Part shown: piece by piece, positions 1 to 7,533 of the stretch
Numbering within the stretch: the first letter of the stretch is position 1
Layout of the letters: every line of letters begins with the position of its first letter
Assembly: GCA_036163455.1 (NCBI GenBank)
Contig: JAYZKL010000028.1
Location: forward strand, 1-14,840
Source of the DNA: GCA-2701705 sp036163455
Lineage (GTDB): Bacteria; Pseudomonadota; Gammaproteobacteria; GCA-002705445; GCA-002716945
Direction of reading: 5' to 3'
Length of the DNA stretch: 14,840 nucleotides
Translations under genes and position numbers: made by a program
The notes under the pieces: model-generated
The model's database searches: none
What the model saw: only the letters and a program-made list of their open reading frames with translations
Told to the model about the DNA's origin: nothing

Positions 1-381
1 CAAGAAACGACAGATTTGTCATATCCACGTGTTATTAAAAATGATAAGTCTACAGAAGTTTTTTCTGAACAAAAAATAACTAAAAGTATTTATATTGCGT
101 TAGAAAAAAGGCAAGTTAGTGCAGATGAAATAGATAAGGCATTACAAAACATATTAAATAGATGCATAACGCAACAAGAAAAAGAAATTTCAACATCAAA
201 AATTGGTGAGTTTGTAATGCAAGAACTATTAGCGCTTGATCATGTTGCTTATATTAGATATGCATCAGTATATTTAAGCTTTAATGAAATAGATGCATTT
301 AAAAAATTAGTAGATAACCTTAAGGATGATTTATCTCCGGAGATGAAAAAATTACAAAAAAAACTTTTAAATGAAGATTAG
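1..381 (+). CDS. nrdR: Transcriptional repressor NrdR, C-terminal part (5' end outside window)
   Basis: NrdR represses ribonucleotide reductase operons. It senses ATP/dATP through an ATP-cone domain and binds DNA through an N-terminal zinc ribbon. What is visible is the ATP cone. The frame is open from base 1, and a PRVIKNDKSTEVF stretch marks the start of the cone. The cone continues with ALEKRQVS and LDHVAYIRYASVYLSF, which closely matches the end of the cone in known NrdR proteins. The zinc ribbon lies upstream of the window. A TTG at 16 is an internal codon, not the start. The last 11 bases overlap ribD, so the two genes are probably co-transcribed, as in many Proteobacteria. Identity is confident; only the length is unknown. 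Confidence 0.93.
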   Translation, partial: QETTDLSYPRVIKNDKSTEVFSEQKITKSIYIALEKRQVSADEIDKALQNILNRCITQQEKEISTSKIGEFVMQELLALDHVAYIRYASVYLSFNEIDAFKKLVDNLKDDLSPEMKKLQKKLLNED

Positions 382-1480
382 TAGGGAAAAAGATATTTAC
401 TTTATGCAAAAAGCCTTAAATTATGCACATAAGGGGCTGTATTCAACACACCCTAATCCTAGAGTTGGAGCTGTATTGGTAAAAGAAAATAAAATTTTAG
501 GAGCAGGTTATCATCGACATACTGGCTCTGATCATGCTGAATATATTGCAATAAAAAAATCTAAAAATAATTGTGTAGGTTCTACCCTTTATGTAACATT
601 AGAGCCATGTTGTCATTATGGAAAAACACCTCCATGCTCTGATATCATCATACAAAATAAAATTAAAAGAGTAGTTATTTCGAGCATAGATCCAAACCCG
701 CTTGTATCAGGTAAAAGTGTTAGCTTATTACGGAAACATGGCGTGGTAGTTGAAATAGGATTATTAGAAAATGAATCCATCAACATGAATAAAGGTTTTT
801 TTTCAAGATTTCAAAAAAATAGACCTTATATAATTGCTAAATCAGGAATATCATTAGATGGAAAAGTTGCACTTCATAATAATGAAAGCCAATGGATTAC
901 ATCAAGTCAATCACGGGATAATGTACAAATGGAAAGAGCGCTAAGCTCCGCTATCTTAACAACTAGTAATACTATTTTAGCTGATAACCCAAAATTAACA
1001 GTTAGAAATTCTAATTTGTTAAAAAAAATTAAATGTCAGCCATTATTGGTTGTTCTCGACTCTGACCTTAGATTGAGTAACAAAATGCATATTTTTAAAG
1101 ACCTAAATAGACATATCATTATTTTTACAAAGAAAAAAATAAGTAATGCTTTACGTTTAAAATATAAAGATAATGTTGAAATAATTCAGGTCGCTGCTAA
1201 GGGAAAATACATAAATTTAAATGAAATTATGAAAATTTTATCAAAAAAAGAAATCAATGAATTATTAGTAGAAAGCGGCCCAACTCTTACAGGAAATTTA
1301 ATAAGAGAATCACTTTTAGATGAATTAATTTTATATATTTCACCTAAAATACTTGGTCATACCTCAAAAGCATTTACAAATATCCACAATATAAAAAAGT
1401 TATCACAAAAGATTAATTTTAAAATTAATGATATTATTAAAATTAATCATGATTTAAAACTTTATTTATCAAAAATATAA
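371..1480 (+). CDS. ribD: Bifunctional diaminohydroxyphosphoribosylaminopyrimidine deaminase / 5-amino-6-(5-phosphoribosylamino)uracil reductase RibD
   Basis: RibD catalyses the second and third steps of riboflavin synthesis: deamination of the pyrimidine product of GTP cyclohydrolase II, then NADPH-dependent reduction of the ribose side chain. The N-terminal deaminase (about residues 6-150) has the zinc motif with H55-A-E57 and P79-C80...P87-P88-C89, so zinc ligands and catalytic Glu are present. The reductase domain starts near PYIIAKSGISLDGK (about 152-165) and includes ESQWITS, LADNPKLTVR and the late ELLVESGPTLTGNLI. Length (369 residues) is normal. The ATG at 371 overlaps nrdR by 11 bases and gives a normal N-terminus. 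The stop shares one base with the ribE start (TAATG), indicating translational coupling. Confidence 0.96.
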   Translation: MKISREKDIYFMQKALNYAHKGLYSTHPNPRVGAVLVKENKILGAGYHRHTGSDHAEYIAIKKSKNNCVGSTLYVTLEPCCHYGKTPPCSDIIIQNKIKRVVISSIDPNPLVSGKSVSLLRKHGVVVEIGLLENESINMNKGFFSRFQKNRPYIIAKSGISLDGKVALHNNESQWITSSQSRDNVQMERALSSAILTTSNTILADNPKLTVRNSNLLKKIKCQPLLVVLDSDLRLSNKMHIFKDLNRHIIIFTKKKISNALRLKYKDNVEIIQVAAKGKYINLNEIMKILSKKEINELLVESGPTLTGNLIRESLLDELILYISPKILGHTSKAFTNIHNIKKLSQKINFKINDIIKINHDLKLYLSKI

Positions 1481-2067
1481 TGTTTAGCGGCATAATTGAA
1501 AATATCGGTATGGTCGAGAATTGCTTATCAGTAAATGGTAATCAAAAAATATTAATTAAAATAGATAATTTAAGCAATAAAATTAAGGATGGCGATAGTA
1601 TTTCTATCAATGGTGTATGTCTAACAGTTGAAGAAATCAATTCTAATATATATAGCTTTAGTGTCTCTCCAGAAACACTAAATCTTACTACACTAAACCA
1701 TCTTAAGAAAAACTCTTATGTTAATATAGAAACACCTTTAACAATGGAAAAATTTTTAAGCGGGCATTTAACAGCTGGACATATTGATAATACAGGCACA
1801 ATACATGAAATATCTAAAGAAAATAATTCATGGAATCTTTTTATTAAGGTTAACAAAGGTATCCTAAAATATTCAGCCACAAAAGGATCGATAGCCATTG
1901 ATGGAGTTAGTTTAACTATCAATCAAATTAAGAGTGATATTTTATGTATAATGTTAATTCCTCATACTTATGAGAATACTATTGCCCAATATTATAAAGA
2001 AGGCGATTTAGTTAATATTGAAATTGATTTATTGTTTAGATATATAGAGAAAATTAAAAATGGTTAA
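1480..2067 (+). CDS. ribE: Riboflavin synthase, alpha subunit
   Basis: Catalyses the last step of riboflavin synthesis, dismutation of two 6,7-dimethyl-8-ribityllumazine molecules into riboflavin and the pyrimidine returned to RibH. The protein begins MFSGIIE, the family's standard start. It contains two lumazine-binding repeats: NGVCLTV at about 44-50 and DGVSLTI at 141-147, with the SGHLTAGHID motif at 94-103 between them. The terminal PHTYENT matches the family's helix region. At 195 residues it is slightly shorter than the usual 200-215. It overlaps ribD by one base and the following gene by 8 bases, so it sits inside the tightly coupled rib operon. This gene is called ribC in some E. coli nomenclature. 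Confidence 0.96.
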   Translation: MFSGIIENIGMVENCLSVNGNQKILIKIDNLSNKIKDGDSISINGVCLTVEEINSNIYSFSVSPETLNLTTLNHLKKNSYVNIETPLTMEKFLSGHLTAGHIDNTGTIHEISKENNSWNLFIKVNKGILKYSATKGSIAIDGVSLTINQIKSDILCIMLIPHTYENTIAQYYKEGDLVNIEIDLLFRYIEKIKNG

Positions 2068-3151
2068 TTCACCCGAAGAAATTATTGAATCTATTAAAAA
2101 AGGTAAGATGGTAGTTATCATGGATGATGAGAAACGTGAAAACGAAGGCGATCTTATTATGGCTGCACAATTTGTTAAATCAAAACATATTAATTTTATG
2201 GCTTCTCAAGGAAAAGGATTAATATGTTTAACTTTAACAGCCAAAAAATGTAAAAAACTTGGACTTTCTTTAATAAGGAAAACTGGTGAATCTCCAAAAG
2301 AAACTAATTTTACTGTATCAATAGAAGCAGCCAAAGGTGTCACAACTGGAATTTCAGCTGCAGATCGCGCGAAAACAATTCAAGTTGCAGTTGCTAAAAA
2401 CTCTAAATCATCAGATCTTGTACAACCAGGGCATGTATTTCCTCTAATGGCCAGAGATGGTGGTGTTTTAGTTAGAGCTGGCCATACTGAAGCAGGTTGT
2501 GATTTAGCAAGACTTGCTGGCTTAGAACCATCTGCCGTTATCGTAGAAATACTTAATGCAGATGGAACAATGGCACGCAAGAAGGATTTACTTGCATTCT
2601 CTAAAAAAAATAAGTTAAAAATAGGAACAATTGAAGATTTAATTAAGTACAGAATTCAAAATGAGAAAACAATTAAAAGAGTTGATGAATTTGAAATAGA
2701 AACTGTGTATGGTAAATTTTATACTATTTTTTATGAAGATATTTTGACAAAACAAATTCATTTTGTCTTAATTAAAGGAAAAATTTCAAAAGACCAACCA
2801 ACGCTAGTAAGAGTCCATGTACAAAATATTTTAACTGATAATTTCAAGATTGCTAATATACAAGGATGGCCTTTAGAAGATGCATTAAAAAAAATATCAA
2901 AGTCAAAACAAGGTGCTGCTGTCATAATTACAAAAAATACTTCTATTGATTCAATCAATATTATGAAGAACCTTATTATTAATAATAAAAGAAAAAAGGA
3001 TACTAAATATGATGAGCAAAGAACTATAGGCATAGGTGCACAAATTTTAAAAGATATAGGTGTGAAACAAATGGCATTAATGAGTGCGCCAAAAATTTAC
3101 CATGGCATAAGTGCTTTTGGTCTTGATGTAATTAAATATGTGAGAAAATAA
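2060..3151 (+). CDS. ribB: 3,4-dihydroxy-2-butanone 4-phosphate synthase with degenerate GTP cyclohydrolase II-like domain (RibBX type)
   Basis: The first ~200 residues are a complete RibB, which turns ribulose 5-phosphate into the four-carbon unit used by RibH. It has DDEKRENEGD at 22-31, TGISAADR at about 96-103, PGHVFPL at 123-129 and GHTEAGCDLA at 141-150. Residues ~205-363 have the outline of GTP cyclohydrolase II (YGKFYTIFYED, LVRVHVQ, IGIGAQILKDIGVKQMAL). However, the catalytic zinc segment, normally SECLTGD...RCDCG, reads VQNILTDNFKIANIQG and has no cysteine. The RQEGRGIGL and TNNP motifs are also gone. Known family context: this variant is called RibBX in Proteobacteria, with ribA elsewhere. 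The second domain is therefore very unlikely to be a GTP cyclohydrolase. It overlaps ribE by 8 bases and abuts ribH. Confidence 0.93.
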   Translation: MVNSPEEIIESIKKGKMVVIMDDEKRENEGDLIMAAQFVKSKHINFMASQGKGLICLTLTAKKCKKLGLSLIRKTGESPKETNFTVSIEAAKGVTTGISAADRAKTIQVAVAKNSKSSDLVQPGHVFPLMARDGGVLVRAGHTEAGCDLARLAGLEPSAVIVEILNADGTMARKKDLLAFSKKNKLKIGTIEDLIKYRIQNEKTIKRVDEFEIETVYGKFYTIFYEDILTKQIHFVLIKGKISKDQPTLVRVHVQNILTDNFKIANIQGWPLEDALKKISKSKQGAAVIITKNTSIDSINIMKNLIINNKRKKDTKYDEQRTIGIGAQILKDIGVKQMALMSAPKIYHGISAFGLDVIKYVRK

Positions 3152-3652
3152 TTGAAAATAGATAATATTGACAAGAGTAGACTAATAACTTGCCCAATTG
3201 AAGTTAGTTCTAATTTACGTAGCAAAATACTAATCATTAAGAGCAAGTATAATGAATTATTAACTGATAGTATTACTAACGGCATAGTTAATGAGCTAAC
3301 ACTTCTAAACGTTGATATAGATCAAGTAGGGTTGGAAAATATTCCAGGTGGTGCTTTTGAAATACCATTAGCAGCAAAAAGACTTATTAATTTAATTAAG
3401 CCAGACATAGCAGTAGTTGTTGCATGTATAATTAAAGGTGATACCAGCCACTATGAATTTCTTTCTTCTACTGCAATCAATGCGATAAGAAATGTTAGTT
3501 TCGAAACAGATACACCTATAATTAATGGAATAATCACAACAGAAACAATTGAACAAGCAATTTCTAGAGCAGGAAATGAACATAATAAAGGAAAAGATTT
3601 TGCAAATACAATTATTGATTTAATAAAATATTATCACACAAAAAAAACTTAG
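3152..3652 (+). CDS. ribH: 6,7-dimethyl-8-ribityllumazine synthase
   Basis: Condenses the RibB product with the RibD-pathway pyrimidine to make lumazine, the substrate of RibE; the family forms hollow oligomers or capsids. Visible family motifs are IIKSKYNELLTD (about 28-39, where the substrate-stacking aromatic is Tyr), PGGAFEIPLAAKRL at 65-78, KGDTSHYEFL at 95-104 with the catalytic-type His at 100, and TIEQAISRAG near the C-terminus. The start is a TTG directly abutting the ribBX stop (TAATTG). No in-frame ATG occurs before the conserved core, so TTG is the best start. Length of 166 is normal. Initiation probably depends on ribosomes finishing ribBX. Confidence 0.94.
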   Translation: MKIDNIDKSRLITCPIEVSSNLRSKILIIKSKYNELLTDSITNGIVNELTLLNVDIDQVGLENIPGGAFEIPLAAKRLINLIKPDIAVVVACIIKGDTSHYEFLSSTAINAIRNVSFETDTPIINGIITTETIEQAISRAGNEHNKGKDFANTIIDLIKYYHTKKT

Positions 3653-3655
3653 AAT

Positions 3656-4060
3656 ATGAATAATAAGGAAAGAACTTTAGCTCGTGAAAATATTGTTAAA
3701 ATACTATATCAAAAAGATATAAGCAAAGATGATTTATCGTCAATAATAGGAACCTTTGTTGAAAAACGAAAGTTTGATAATAGATATTTTGACGATCTCA
3801 TTAAGTTATTAGATATAAATTTAGATGAAATTGATAACTATATCATAAAAAATTCAAATCTCTCTGAGCTTGAATCCACTATAATAGATAAATCAATATT
3901 AAGATTGTCGGTGTGTGAATTTTTATATCGAAAAGATATCCCAAAGAAAGTTATTTTAGATGAAAGTATAAAAATAGCAAAGAAATACTCTTCAGAGAAA
4001 TCATTTAAATTTATAAACAAAATTTTAGACCAACTCCTATTATGTAATCATGATAATTAA
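3656..4060 (+). CDS. nusB: Transcription antitermination factor NusB
   Basis: NusB binds boxA RNA with NusE (ribosomal protein S10) and supports processive rRNA transcription. The protein is diverged but recognisable: an N-terminal ERTLARENIVKILYQKDI helix, ESTIIDKSILRLSVCEF in place of the family's L..vERAILRLA.yEL, then KKVILDESIKIAKKYSSEKSFKFINKILDQL matching the VINEAVELAK...FVNGVLD end. Length of 134 fits E. coli NusB (139). It starts 3 bases after ribH and overlaps thiL by 11 bases. The ribH-nusB-thiL order is the standard one in gammaproteobacteria and supports the call. Confidence 0.92.
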   Translation: MNNKERTLARENIVKILYQKDISKDDLSSIIGTFVEKRKFDNRYFDDLIKLLDINLDEIDNYIIKNSNLSELESTIIDKSILRLSVCEFLYRKDIPKKVILDESIKIAKKYSSEKSFKFINKILDQLLLCNHDN

Positions 4061-5006
4061 AAATGAAAATGATTTATTGCTTTATATTAAAAAGAATATT
4101 TGTATAACATCTCCCAGCGTAATCAAAAGCATTGGTGATGATTGTGCAGTAGTAAAGATAAATAGTAAGAAATATTTTGTTTTTACTACAGATACTTCTC
4201 TAGAGGGGCCTCATTTTTCAAAAAAATATAGACCAGATGAAATTGGTTATAAATCATTAGCTACAAATTTAAGTGATATAGCTGCAATGGGCTGCATACC
4301 TAAATATGTTTTAATGTCCTTAACCCTACCTAATCTTGATGATAAGTGGATTAAATCATTTTATTCAGGAATAAAGAAATTGATATCGAAATATAAACTT
4401 ACATTAATTGGAGGTGATACAAATTGCGGACCAATGAGTATTTCAATACAAGTAATTGGTATTAATAAGGGAAAAATTTTATACAGAGATAAGGCAAGAA
4501 ACAAAGATGATATATATGTTTCTGGAACACTTGGTTCAGCAAGAGCCAGTTTAATGTTAGAGAAAGCAATAAAATATAAAAAAGAACAACAAATACTTAG
4601 AAAATTCTTAAGAACCCCTAAACCTAGGATTGAATTAGGTAAAGCAATTAGCAGTGTGGCAAATTCCTGTATTGATATCTCGGATGGCCTAATTAAAGAC
4701 TTGGATTTAATACTTACTGGCAGTAAATTGGGCGCTTGTATTTATGTAGATAAAATACCGGTGCATCCGATAGTAAAGAAAATAATCCCTTCAGAAAAGT
4801 ACTTTGAATGTGTGTTAGGAGGTGGTGAAGATTATGAGTTATGTTTTACAGCACCTAAAAATAAAAGATCAATGATAAAAAGAATTTCTTCTGCATTAAA
4901 TCAGAGAATTACTTTGATAGGTAGCACAAATAAAGAAAAAATATTATTTTATAATAACAATAAACCTATCAAATTTAACTTCAAAGGCTTTGATCATTTT
5001 GCTTAA
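4050..5006 (+). CDS. thiL: Thiamine-monophosphate kinase ThiL
   Basis: Phosphorylates thiamine monophosphate to the active cofactor thiamine diphosphate, using ATP. It belongs to the PurM/ThiL fold family. Metal- and nucleotide-binding motifs are all visible: IGDDCAVV at 28-35, DTSLEGPHF at 48-56, ATNLSDIAAMG at 71-81, IGGDTNCGP at 120-128, CIDISDGLIKDL at 207-218 and GGGEDYELCF in the C-terminal half. Length of 318 is close to the E. coli enzyme. The start overlaps nusB by 11 bases and the stop overlaps the pgpA start region, so translation is probably coupled. Confidence 0.95.
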   Translation: MIIKNENDLLLYIKKNICITSPSVIKSIGDDCAVVKINSKKYFVFTTDTSLEGPHFSKKYRPDEIGYKSLATNLSDIAAMGCIPKYVLMSLTLPNLDDKWIKSFYSGIKKLISKYKLTLIGGDTNCGPMSISIQVIGINKGKILYRDKARNKDDIYVSGTLGSARASLMLEKAIKYKKEQQILRKFLRTPKPRIELGKAISSVANSCIDISDGLIKDLDLILTGSKLGACIYVDKIPVHPIVKKIIPSEKYFECVLGGGEDYELCFTAPKNKRSMIKRISSALNQRITLIGSTNKEKILFYNNNKPIKFNFKGFDHFA

Positions 5007-5472
5007 ATTTATTGATAAAGGAATTATTTTTATTACAAGTGGATTTGGAATTGGCTACATATCTCATGCTCAAGGTACTTTTGGTTCTATTTTTGGAATC
5101 ATAATAATTTTGATATTAACTAAAATAGAAGTTGAAATTAGTCTAAACTTTTTAATTATAATCATATTTTTTTCATCATTGTTATGCCATAGAGCAAATC
5201 TGATATACGAAGATGATGATTCAAAACATATAGTCTTAGATGAAATAATAGGTATATTAGTTGCAACCTATAATGTTCCAGTAACATTCTTAAATTTTCT
5301 AATATGTTTCTTATTTTTCAGGTTCTTTGATATTTTAAAACCCTTCCCAATATCATTTATTGATAAGAATTTTAAAAATGGGTTCGGAATTATTCTTGAT
5401 GATGTGTTAGCTGGAATCTTATCAAATATTTTATTTATTGTATTTTCAAGCTATTTTTTAAAATTTGCATAA
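4999..5472 (+). CDS. pgpA: Phosphatidylglycerophosphatase A
   Basis: A membrane phosphatase that removes phosphate from phosphatidylglycerol phosphate, the product of PgsA (encoded later in this window), to yield phosphatidylglycerol. Family motifs are SGFGIGYISHAQGTFGS at the N-terminus, IVLDEIIGILVA in the middle and RFFDILKPFPISFIDK followed by GFGIILDDVLAGILSN, with the acidic residues expected for metal binding. Several hydrophobic segments flank them. No ATG precedes the conserved core; possible starts are TTG at 4990 or TTG at 4999. I chose 4999 because it overlaps thiL by only 8 bases, but this is not certain. The 3' end overlaps maf tail to tail by 22 bases. Confidence 0.92.
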   Translation: MLKFIDKGIIFITSGFGIGYISHAQGTFGSIFGIIIILILTKIEVEISLNFLIIIIFFSSLLCHRANLIYEDDDSKHIVLDEIIGILVATYNVPVTFLNFLICFLFFRFFDILKPFPISFIDKNFKNGFGIILDDVLAGILSNILFIVFSSYFLKFA

Positions 5473-6038
5473 CCAAAAAATTTTAAAAATTCAACCACTT
5501 TAATTAACGGTAACCCAATAATGGATGAAGGATCAGGGCCATGCATTTTCTTAACTAGAGTTATTCCCATTCCTTCAATTCTTATGCTTGCTGCACAATT
5601 TAACATATCTTCATTTTTGATGTAGTGATTAATTTGTTTTGTGGTTAATTTTTTCATATGTACTTTATAATTCACTATTGTTGTTAGAGATTTATTTGTT
5701 TGGGTATCTAACATGCATAAGCCAGTTTTAAAAACAACTATTTTATTTGAGATAAATTTTAGTTGTCTTCTAGCAATTTTATTTGTTATGGGTTTTCCTA
5801 GTATCTTATTATTAACCAGAGCTATCTCATCAGAACCAATAATTAATGCATCTTTATATTTTTTAGAAACTGCCATAGCTTTTTCTTTTGAGAGTCTTTT
5901 CACAAAAGATGTTACGGTTTCATTCTTTAGCTTTTTTTCATTTATATTTGGAGAAACTGATAAAAAATTTATTTTAAGTTGATGAAGTAGTTTCTTCCGA
6001 TGAATTGAGCTAGATGCCAAGATAATTCTTTTTTTCAT
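5451..6038 (-). CDS. maf: Maf-family nucleoside triphosphate pyrophosphatase, YceF type
   Basis: A house-cleaning nucleotide pyrophosphatase. The YceF subgroup is known to hydrolyse 7-methyl-GTP, keeping modified nucleotides out of RNA. The protein begins MKKRIILASSSIHRKKLL with the Maf signature Ser/Arg cluster. It has the catalytic-type Asp70 in IIGSDE, a GKPIT motif at 81-85, and an EGMGITLV plus DPSSIIGLPLI ending that is closer to E. coli YceF than to YhdE. Length of 195 is normal. As in E. coli, it is transcribed away from rpmF. There is no clear Shine-Dalgarno sequence upstream of the ATG. Subgroup assignment is from motif resemblance only. Confidence 0.93.
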   Translation of the reverse strand: MKKRIILASSSIHRKKLLHQLKINFLSVSPNINEKKLKNETVTSFVKRLSKEKAMAVSKKYKDALIIGSDEIALVNNKILGKPITNKIARRQLKFISNKIVVFKTGLCMLDTQTNKSLTTIVNYKVHMKKLTTKQINHYIKNEDMLNCAASIRIEGMGITLVKKMHGPDPSSIIGLPLIKVVEFLKFFGYANFKK

Positions 6039-6274
6039 AAATCTAATAATATTATTTTAAACTCTTCCAAACTTTAAAAATACTATCAGAATCTATGATA
6101 ATTTTAAATTAATACTTAAATGAATATTGTAATAGCTAATTATTTAGTAAAAAATGATATTTTAAATTGCTTGATTAGCAATTATTGCTTAGAATATCGA
6201 TATATTAATATGTAGCTTAATATAAGGAAAAATCATATAATATTTGCTTCAAATATCATAATTATAGGAAAAAT
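6039..6274. other. Divergent intergenic region between maf and rpmF
   Basis: A 236-base, extremely AT-rich stretch between the divergent start codons of maf and rpmF. It is the longest gene-free stretch in the window and must hold the promoters for both sides. I see no reading frame of note and no remnant of yceD, which lies between maf and rpmF in E. coli. No RNA gene or riboswitch was recognised. Confidence 0.7.
6213..6241 (+). promoter_or_regulatory. Possible promoter of rpmF-plsX-fabH
   Basis: A perfect TATAAT (-10) lies at 6236-6241, with a weak -35-like TAGCTT at 6213-6218 and a 17-base spacer. Transcription would start near 6248, leaving a leader of about 27 bases before rpmF. In such AT-rich DNA, chance matches are common, so this is tentative. 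A weaker alternative is TTGCTT at 6185-6190 with TAATAT at 6206-6211 (15-base spacer). Confidence 0.35.
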
Positions 6275-6487
6275 ATGGCTGTTCAAAAAAGTAAAAAATC
6301 AAGATCTAAAAGAGATATGAGGCGTGCTCATGACTCACTTTCAACACCAAAATCTTCTGTAGATAAAACTACTGGAGTAACTCACCTACGTCATCATATT
6401 GCTAAAGATGGTTTTTATAGAGGCAAGGAAGTAATAAAGCCTAAAATTAAGAAAGAGAAAAAACAAGAAACTCAAGAAACTCAGTAA
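6275..6487 (+). CDS. rpmF: 50S ribosomal protein L32
   Basis: A component of the large ribosomal subunit. The sequence starts MAVQKSKKSRSKRDMRRAHD and continues with SSVDKTTGVTHLRHHI and DGFYRGKEVI, a near-textbook gammaproteobacterial L32 without the zinc-binding cysteines found in some other lineages. At 70 residues it exceeds the usual ~56 by about 14, because of a Lys/Glu/Gln-rich tail ending QETQETQ encoded by a 9-base tandem duplication. AGGAA at 6266-6270 lies 4 bases before the ATG. Gene order rpmF-plsX-fabH matches E. coli, although yceD, normally upstream, is absent. Confidence 0.96.
   Translation: MAVQKSKKSRSKRDMRRAHDSLSTPKSSVDKTTGVTHLRHHIAKDGFYRGKEVIKPKIKKEKKQETQETQ
6464..6481 (+). 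repeat. 9-base tandem direct repeat in the rpmF 3' end
   Basis: CAAGAAACT occurs twice in tandem at 6464-6472 and 6473-6481, in frame, encoding QET-QET at the C-terminus of L32. It looks like a small in-frame slippage duplication. Confidence 0.85.
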
Positions 6488-6513
6488 TAGATACCTCAAA
6501 AGATTAACAAAAG

Positions 6514-7533
6514 ATGCAAAAGAAAATTACTATAGCACTCGACATGATGAGTGGCGACCACGGACTATCTTCCGCTCTTCCAGCAGCTATAACATGTATG
6601 GAAAAAATGGATGACATATATTTATTATTAATTGGAGATCAAGAACAAATTAACAACAATATACCGCCCAAGATACAAAAATTACAAAATAAAAAATATT
6701 CAGTCTTGCATACAAATGAATATATTAGTATGGATGAGGATATTTTGTCAGCAATAAGATCAAAGAAGAACTCATCTATGAGATTGTCTATTACTGCAGT
6801 CAAAGATAAAACTGCTGATGCATGTGTCAGCGCAGGAAATACAGGTGCACTTATGGCTTTATCTAAAATAATTTTGAAAACTATCTCTGGAATAGATAGG
6901 CCCGCTATCTGCACTGCTTTACCTACAAAAAAAGGACATATGCATATGCTTGACCTAGGCGCTAATATTGAAAGCACCTCAGATCACCTATATCAATTTG
7001 CAATAATGGGCTCAGCATTAGTTCAGTCACTTGAAGAATCCTTAAATCCAAGAATAGGTTTATTAAATATTGGTTCTGAAGAATTTAAGGGAAATGAAAC
7101 AATTAAAAATGCAGGAACAATGATGCAGAGCTCATCTCTAAATTATGGAGGCTATGTAGAAGGAGATGATATTTTTGAAGGAAATTATGATGTTATAGTA
7201 ACAGATGGTTTTGCTGGAAATATAGCTTTAAAGAGTATTGAAGGGGTTGCTAATATAATAAGTCATTTTATTAAAAATGAGTTTAAGAAAAACTTATATA
7301 ATAAATTTTCAGCTTTAATAAGTTTTCCAGTTATGAAGGGTGTAAGAAAAAAAGTTGATCCAAGAAGATATAATGGTGCTAGTTTGCTTGGGTTGCAAGG
7401 AGTGGTAGTAAAAAGTCATGGCGGTGCAGATTCATATGCTTTTGCACGTGCTATTCGTACTGCATACTATGAAGTAAAAAATGGAGTGCTGGGCAAAATA
7501 GAATCATTGATTGAAAGTAAGTTATCAAAATGA
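6514..7533 (+). CDS. plsX: Phosphate acyltransferase PlsX
   Basis: Converts acyl-ACP to acyl-phosphate, the acyl donor for PlsY in bacterial phospholipid synthesis; it is a peripheral membrane enzyme. Motifs are ALDMMSGDHGL at the N-terminus (family ALDAMGGDHGP), ACVSAGNTGALMALSK in the first third, NIGSEEFKGNE and VVTDGFAGNIALKS-type segment in the middle (here IVTDGFAGNIALKS), and GASLLGLQGVVVKSHGGAD near the C-terminus. Length of 339 is typical. It starts 26 bases after rpmF with only a weak ribosome binding site, and its stop overlaps the fabH start (ATGA), indicating coupling. Confidence 0.96.
   Translation: MQKKITIALDMMSGDHGLSSALPAAITCMEKMDDIYLLLIGDQEQINNNIPPKIQKLQNKKYSVLHTNEYISMDEDILSAIRSKKNSSMRLSITAVKDKTADACVSAGNTGALMALSKIILKTISGIDRPAICTALPTKKGHMHMLDLGANIESTSDHLYQFAIMGSALVQSLEESLNPRIGLLNIGSEEFKGNETIKNAGTMMQSSSLNYGGYVEGDDIFEGNYDVIVTDGFAGNIALKSIEGVANIISHFIKNEFKKNLYNKFSALISFPVMKGVRKKVDPRRYNGASLLGLQGVVVKSHGGADSYAFARAIRTAYYEVKNGVLGKIESLIESKLSK

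Noticed and set aside
16..18. TTG as the start of the first gene
   Set aside because: The frame is open to base 1 and the conserved NrdR sequence continues upstream of the window.
1..370. FMN riboswitch controlling the rib genes
   Set aside because: The rib genes are inside an operon with nrdR coding sequence directly upstream; no RFN element pattern fits in the window.
2380..2580. Reading frame on the - strand inside ribB
   Set aside because: Shadow of the conserved RibB core; composition reflects the opposite strand's codons.
5713..5982. 89-residue + strand reading frame
   Set aside because: Antisense to maf, which has clear family motifs; the + frame shows no recognisable domain or ribosome binding site.
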